Shown in pieces: positions 60,562 through 64,000 of a stretch of 64,000 nucleotides of DNA (position 1 is the first letter of the stretch; each line of letters begins with the position of its first letter). Under the pieces are notes generated by a model. That model was given only the letters and a program-made list of their open reading frames with translations, was not told the DNA's origin and ran no database searches. Source of the DNA: Streptomyces olivaceoviridis (GTDB taxonomy: Bacteria > Actinomycetota > Actinomycetes > Streptomycetales > Streptomycetaceae); the NCBI RefSeq assembly GCF_014650115.1, contig NZ_BMUI01000019.1:62001-126000 (forward strand), given 5' to 3'. The translations under genes and the position numbers were made by a program.

Positions 60562-60834
60562 CTACGCCTCGAACTGCCGGGTCAGGTAGGCGACCAGGGT
60601 GCCCACCGTGTCGAAGTCACTGGGCTCCAGCGTCTCCGGGTCGAATTCGGTGTCGAGATCGGTCTCCAGATTCATCAGCAGTTCCAGGACCATGGTCGAG
60701 TCGAAGTTGAGGTCGTCCAGGAACCGGGTCTCCGGGGAGATCGACCGGGGCTCGCGCGACACCATGCGCGCGACGGTCCCGATCACCGTGCTGGTCAGCT
60801 GAGGGGTCGAGGTGCTGACGTTCGAGGTCTCCAT
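60562..60834 (-). CDS. acyl carrier protein
   Basis: A 90-residue acidic free-standing carrier. The phosphopantetheine attachment Ser46 is in LNFDSTMVLELL (family D-S-L/M pattern). The four-helix layout and length are usual. It lies between the KAS III gene (33 bases upstream) and the Cys-less ketosynthase-like gene, so it presumably carries the acyl group these enzymes handle. It may also present substrate to the condensation-domain protein and the dehydrogenase. Confidence 0.9.
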   Translation of the reverse strand: METSNVSTSTPQLTSTVIGTVARMVSREPRSISPETRFLDDLNFDSTMVLELLMNLETDLDTEFDPETLEPSDFDTVGTLVAYLTRQFEA

Positions 60835-60867
60835 GGGCTGCCCTTCTTCGGTGGTGTGCGGTGGCTT

Positions 60868-61797
60868 TCAGTGCTGGAGGACCATGGCGGAGAACGTGGC
60901 TCCCAGCCCCACGGCCGTCATGATGGAGCGGTCGCCCGTCCGCAGGCGCCCCTGCGCGCGGGCCGACTGGAGGTTGATGAAGGCGTCGGCCCCGAAGCAG
61001 TGGCCGAGCGTCGCCAGGTTGTCGAGGAACAGCCGGCCGTTCCCCTGGATCCCGAGGTGGCGCAACACCCTGAGCCAGGACATCCGGTTGACGTTGTGCG
61101 GCAGCACCAGGGTGATGTCGTCCAGCGTCAGGCCGGCCGTCTCGACCGCGGCGAGCATCACCTCCGCGAGCGCCTTCGGATAGATCTGGTTGAACCGGGC
61201 GCTGGTGGCCTCGTCCGACCACGGCGCGCTGTGGAACTCGCCCAGGGTGTGCGTGGCGTAGCCGAGCACACGGTCGCGCCCACCCCGCGGCGCGACCAGG
61301 ATCGCCGCCGCGCCCTCGCCCATGACTCCGGTGTCGGCGATGACCTGGGCGGCGGAGGTGAACGTCTTCTCCCCGGCGAGGACGAGTGCGCGGGCGTCCG
61401 GGTCGCCGTCGTCGGCGAGCAACTGCCCGGCCAGTTGGACGGCGAGCAGGCTGGAGGCGCAGGCGTGCTGGGTGAGGGTGAACGCGGTGCTGTCCGCCAA
61501 GCCGAGTTCCTCGCACACCCTCCGGAGCGGATTGACCGGGTACGGGGCGGTCACCGGCATCGTGCGCGCGTGCAGCACGTAACGCACCCGGTGCTCCCGG
61601 CCGCGCAGCCCCAGTCCGGCCGCCGCCGCGACGAGTTGTGCCACCGGCCCTTCGTCGGGGTCGCACGGGACCTCTCCGAACCCGAAGTAGCGGATGTGCA
61701 TGTCGATGCGCTTCTCGCTGAAGCCGTAGCGCCGCAGGTACTCGGAGACTCGGACGCGCCGGCTCGGGATGTGGCTCGACACGGCCTCAAGGGACAC
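60868..61797 (-). CDS. KAS III-like acyl condensing or acyl-transfer enzyme
   Basis: A 309-residue thiolase-fold enzyme. The nucleophile Cys113 is in LTQHACASSLLAV. The second catalytic residue His234 is in LPHNVNRMSW (usual HQANxR). The third position, normally Asn in GNT, is His266 in LATLGHCFGAD. This Cys-His-His layout departs from FabH and recalls divergent KAS III proteins that transfer acyl groups to O or N in secondary metabolism. GTG 61797 follows GGAGG. First gene of the leftward KAS III-ACP-KS trio, divergent from the nucleotidyltransferase. Confidence 0.85.
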   Translation of the reverse strand: MSLEAVSSHIPSRRVRVSEYLRRYGFSEKRIDMHIRYFGFGEVPCDPDEGPVAQLVAAAAGLGLRGREHRVRYVLHARTMPVTAPYPVNPLRRVCEELGLADSTAFTLTQHACASSLLAVQLAGQLLADDGDPDARALVLAGEKTFTSAAQVIADTGVMGEGAAAILVAPRGGRDRVLGYATHTLGEFHSAPWSDEATSARFNQIYPKALAEVMLAAVETAGLTLDDITLVLPHNVNRMSWLRVLRHLGIQGNGRLFLDNLATLGHCFGADAFINLQSARAQGRLRTGDRSIMTAVGLGATFSAMVLQH

Positions 61798-62025
61798 CAA
61801 GGCAACCTCCGATGGCGGCGAGTGGTCGGACGGCACGCTTGTCGCGGTCACCAATATCTCCGCCGACCCCACCGAGTACGACCCTCCTTGGCGGTCCTTT
61901 TTCAGGTATGCCGATCCGGTTACCTCAAGGGGGCGACCATCGGGTGTTGGTGGGTCACCGGGGAATTCGGCAGAGTGAGCGCGCCCGGCGGCATCCCGGA
62001 ATCGCGACCACCCGGAGAAGCGAAC

Positions 62026-62766
62026 ATGCATGCGATTGTCATGGCGGGCGGAAAGGGTTCCCGTCTCGGCGCGTTGACGCGAAACCTCCCGAAGCCCCTG
62101 ATGAAGATGGGCGACGACTCGATTCTCGGCATCATCACCCAGCAGTTGCGCCGTGCCGGATTCGACCGGCTGACCTTCTGCGTGTCGCACTTCGGCGAAC
62201 TCGTGGAACGCGACTTCGGTGACGGCGAGCGGTTCGGCGTGGCGATCGACTACTGCTGGGACCGCGATCCGCTCGGCACCGCCGCACCCCTGCGCCTGGT
62301 GCCGGACTGGACGTCCCCCGCCCTGGTGATGAACGGCGACATTCTGACCTCGACCGACTTCGGCGACCTGTTCGCGGCCCACCAGCGGCACCGGCCGATC
62401 ATGACGGTGGCCGTCCGCCGCACCCAGATCCCCGTCGCCTACGGGGTGCTCGACCTGGACGAGGACGGCCGGGTGGCGCGCATACGGGAGAAGCCGCGCA
62501 TCAACGTCGACTTCTCGTCGGGGATGTACGTGATCGACCCCGCCGTACGCGCGTACATCCCGGCCGGTCACCACATGGACATGCCCACCCTGATCGGCGC
62601 GGTCATCGACCGGGGTGAACGCGTCCGGGGGCACCGGGTCCTCGGGTCGTGGCACGACATCGGAACCCTGGGCAGCTATCACACCGCCGCGCGCGCGTTC
62701 CTCGCCGACCCCGGCAGCTACGTCACAGCGGACCCGGACCCCGTCCAGAACGCGCGTCCCGCATGA
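62026..62766 (+). CDS. sugar-1-phosphate nucleotidyltransferase
   Basis: A 246-residue nucleotidyltransferase that activates a sugar phosphate to an NDP-sugar. The signature is AIVMAGGKGSRLGALTRNLP with KPLMKMGD following. The metal Asp is in LVMNGDILTS, and GVLDLDEDGRVARIREKP is the usual sugar-binding strand. It is shorter than RmlA and closer to MurU/mannose-1-phosphate guanylyltransferase-like proteins. GGAGA precedes ATG 62026, and the stop overlaps the next ATG (ATGA). It presumably feeds the glycosyltransferases. Confidence 0.9.
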   Translation: MHAIVMAGGKGSRLGALTRNLPKPLMKMGDDSILGIITQQLRRAGFDRLTFCVSHFGELVERDFGDGERFGVAIDYCWDRDPLGTAAPLRLVPDWTSPALVMNGDILTSTDFGDLFAAHQRHRPIMTVAVRRTQIPVAYGVLDLDEDGRVARIREKPRINVDFSSGMYVIDPAVRAYIPAGHHMDMPTLIGAVIDRGERVRGHRVLGSWHDIGTLGSYHTAARAFLADPGSYVTADPDPVQNARPA

Positions 62767-63821
62767 GCCGCGTCCTCACGGTCTTCGGCGGCTCGGGGCA
62801 GGGCCGGACGTCAGGGGCCGAACGGATGGCCTGGCGCACCACGTCGGCCCTCGCGCGCCGCGGGCACCAGGTGGCCACGCTCACCGACGCGCTGCCCCCC
62901 GACGACCTGCGTACCGCGCACTGCCCGGTCTTCCGGTCCGTAGCGGAGTTGCTGTCCGACCGCCCCTGGCCGCGCCCCGACGTGGTGCACGCCTACGACG
63001 TCGCGCTTCCCCGAGCCGTGGCCCAAGCCCATGAGCTGGCCCGTGGCTGGAACGCCTCGTTCGTCCTCACCCCGGCCTCCGCGCCCGAGGTGTGGCCCGA
63101 CCGGGACCTGGGCGCGGCGCTGTGCCGCGAGGCCGGAGTCGTCTACACCCTGACGCAGGCGGAAACGGCCGCCCTGGAGGCCATGGGCGTGTCCGGCGCC
63201 CGTGTGCGCGCCCTTCCGCAGGCGCCCGACCTGGTCGGCACCCCGGACCCGGCCGCCTTCCGCGCACGGCGCGAACTGACCGGCGACCTCGTCCTGTTCC
63301 TCGGCCGGCGGATCGCCTCCAAGGGGTACCAGGTGCTCCTCGACGCCGCGCCACGGGTGTGGCAACACCTGCCGGACACCCTCTTCGTCTTCGCCGGCCC
63401 GGTCGGCGACGCCCAGGCGGCCCGAGCCTTCCGGGGCCCGCTCGACGCCCGTGTCGTCGACGTCGGCCTGCTGTCCGACCAGGAGAAACACGACGCGCTG
63501 GCCGCCTGCTCCGTGCTGTGCCTGCCCACCAGCGCCGACGTGTTCCCACTCGTGTTCGCCGAGGCGTGGGCCTGCGGCAAGCCCGTGGTGACGGGCCGGT
63601 TCCCCGGTGTCGGCGAGGTGGTGCGCGACGGTGTGGACGGGATCGTGGCCGATGCCCGCCCGGCGGCCGTCGCCGACGCGCTGCTGAGGCTGCTGACCGA
63701 CGGCACCGCCCGCCGCGCCCTCGGCACCGCCGGTCTGCGCCGTGTGCGGGCCGAGATGTCGTGGGACCAGGTCGTGCGCGCAGTGGAGCGCGGCTACCCG
63801 TCATCCGTCCCCTCTCCCTGA
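62763..63821 (+). CDS. glycosyltransferase family 4, third
   Basis: A 352-residue GT-B enzyme only distantly related to the two paralogues above. The acceptor domain begins RVLTVFGGSGQGRTSGAERM. The donor domain has LVLFLGRRIASKGYQVLLDA and FPLVFAEAWACGKPVVTG (E-x7-E variant). Its start overlaps the nucleotidyltransferase stop by four bases. Donor and acceptor are unknown. Confidence 0.87.
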   Translation: MSRVLTVFGGSGQGRTSGAERMAWRTTSALARRGHQVATLTDALPPDDLRTAHCPVFRSVAELLSDRPWPRPDVVHAYDVALPRAVAQAHELARGWNASFVLTPASAPEVWPDRDLGAALCREAGVVYTLTQAETAALEAMGVSGARVRALPQAPDLVGTPDPAAFRARRELTGDLVLFLGRRIASKGYQVLLDAAPRVWQHLPDTLFVFAGPVGDAQAARAFRGPLDARVVDVGLLSDQEKHDALAACSVLCLPTSADVFPLVFAEAWACGKPVVTGRFPGVGEVVRDGVDGIVADARPAAVADALLRLLTDGTARRALGTAGLRRVRAEMSWDQVVRAVERGYPSSVPSP

Positions 63822-63843
63822 CCAGCAACGGAGGAACCGGCCC

Positions 63844-64000
63844 GTGGCCACCGCAGACACACCAGCTCCCCCCCACCGGGTCAACTTGGCCGACAACACG
63901 GTGAGTGCGCAGGAGATCGCAGCCGTCACCGACGTGCTCAGCTCAGGCTGGCTGTCCGCGGGACCGGTGACCCGGGACTTCGAGCGGCGGTTCGCAGCCG
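63844..64000 (+). CDS. DegT/DnrJ/EryC1 sugar aminotransferase, N-terminal part
   Basis: The first 52 codons of a PLP-dependent aminotransferase, cut by the window end. GTG follows GGAGGA. NLADNTVSAQEIAAVTDVLS and GWLSAGPVTRDFERRF are the standard N-terminal block of the DegT family (consensus SGWLTxGPxVxxFE). It would transaminate a keto-sugar to an amino sugar in the cluster. The PLP Lys is beyond the window. Confidence 0.88.
   Translation, partial: MATADTPAPPHRVNLADNTVSAQEIAAVTDVLSSGWLSAGPVTRDFERRFAA

Noticed and set aside
1-64000. CRISPR arrays, tRNA or rRNA genes, prophage, origin or integration sites
   Set aside because: No regularly spaced identical repeats other than the short arrays listed, no cloverleaf or rRNA segments, and no phage or integrase proteins were seen.

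Overview
The window reads as chromosomal DNA from a Streptomyces-like actinomycete. Base composition is very GC-rich and codon third positions are almost always G or C. TTA leucine codons are rare and sit at gene starts. GTG and TTG starts are common. The gene families are typical of the genus: F420/FMN luciferase-like oxidoreductases, a gamma-butyrolactone-receptor-like TetR regulator, Ser/Thr kinases, a sortase-anchored surface protein and a biosynthetic gene cluster. No rRNA, tRNA, CRISPR array, prophage or intact insertion sequence was found. All family names rest on reading motifs by eye; no database search was run.

Layout. (1) 1-6.3 kb: a cut aldo/keto reductase, a luciferase-like oxidoreductase, a universal stress protein, then an S-adenosylhomocysteine-hydrolase-like gene. 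The last is preceded by a 24-codon leader ORF and competing hairpins that look like an attenuator. A GNAT acetyltransferase and a membrane Ser/Thr kinase carrying a peripheral-subunit-binding domain follow. (2) 6.5-14.8 kb: a LacI-controlled catabolic operon. Two palindromic operators precede a polar amino acid/amine ABC importer (binding protein, permease, ATPase), its LacI-type regulator, a DAO-type FAD oxidase, a Gfo/Idh/MocA dehydrogenase and an FMN/4Fe-4S/FAD demethylase-like reductase. The likely substrate is an N-methylated amino acid or betaine. (3) 14.8-18.8 kb: cyclophilin, HAD phosphatase, TetR/ScbR-like regulator and two hypothetical proteins. (4) 19-25.5 kb: a cell-surface locus with a sortase-substrate SdrD-like protein, a membrane-anchored protein, a beta-helix lipoprotein and a Tat-exported DyP peroxidase. 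(5) 25.5-38.5 kb: housekeeping and accessory genes, including a nitroreductase, an MFS exporter with divergent LysR regulator, an EamA-PaiB-B3/4-MazG operon containing two tiny overlapping ORFs with a divergent XRE-cupin regulator, DUF1684, an F420-type oxidoreductase, a DHFR-like protein and a NarL-type two-component pair. Remnants of an SsuD gene, an ArsR gene and a transposase also lie here. (6) 38.5-44.5 kb: a giant Ser/Thr kinase with WD40 propellers converging on a small zinc-binding protein and a P-loop ATPase.

(7) 44.7-64 kb: a biosynthetic gene cluster that runs off the right end. It holds a radical SAM enzyme, a two-gene acyl-CoA dehydrogenase, ferredoxin plus P450, a condensation-domain protein with a degenerate NRPS tail, a MATE exporter and an SDR. 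It also has three GT4 glycosyltransferases, a nucleotide-sugar dehydrogenase, an epimerase, a sugar-1-phosphate nucleotidyltransferase, a DegT aminotransferase, a LuxR-type regulator, and a KAS III/ACP/Cys-less ketosynthase trio. Together these suggest a glycosylated, acyl-modified metabolite containing an amino or uronic sugar. The acyl chain would be loaded on the free-standing ACP and transferred by the KAS III or condensation enzyme, oxidised by the dehydrogenase and P450, and the product exported by the MATE pump. I do not recognise the product.

Regulation visible in the sequence: LacI and TetR palindromes, two promoters that look leaderless, a candidate attenuator, and TTA codons at the starts of the surface-protein genes and of two cluster genes (exporter and first glycosyltransferase), which imply bldA-dependent expression.
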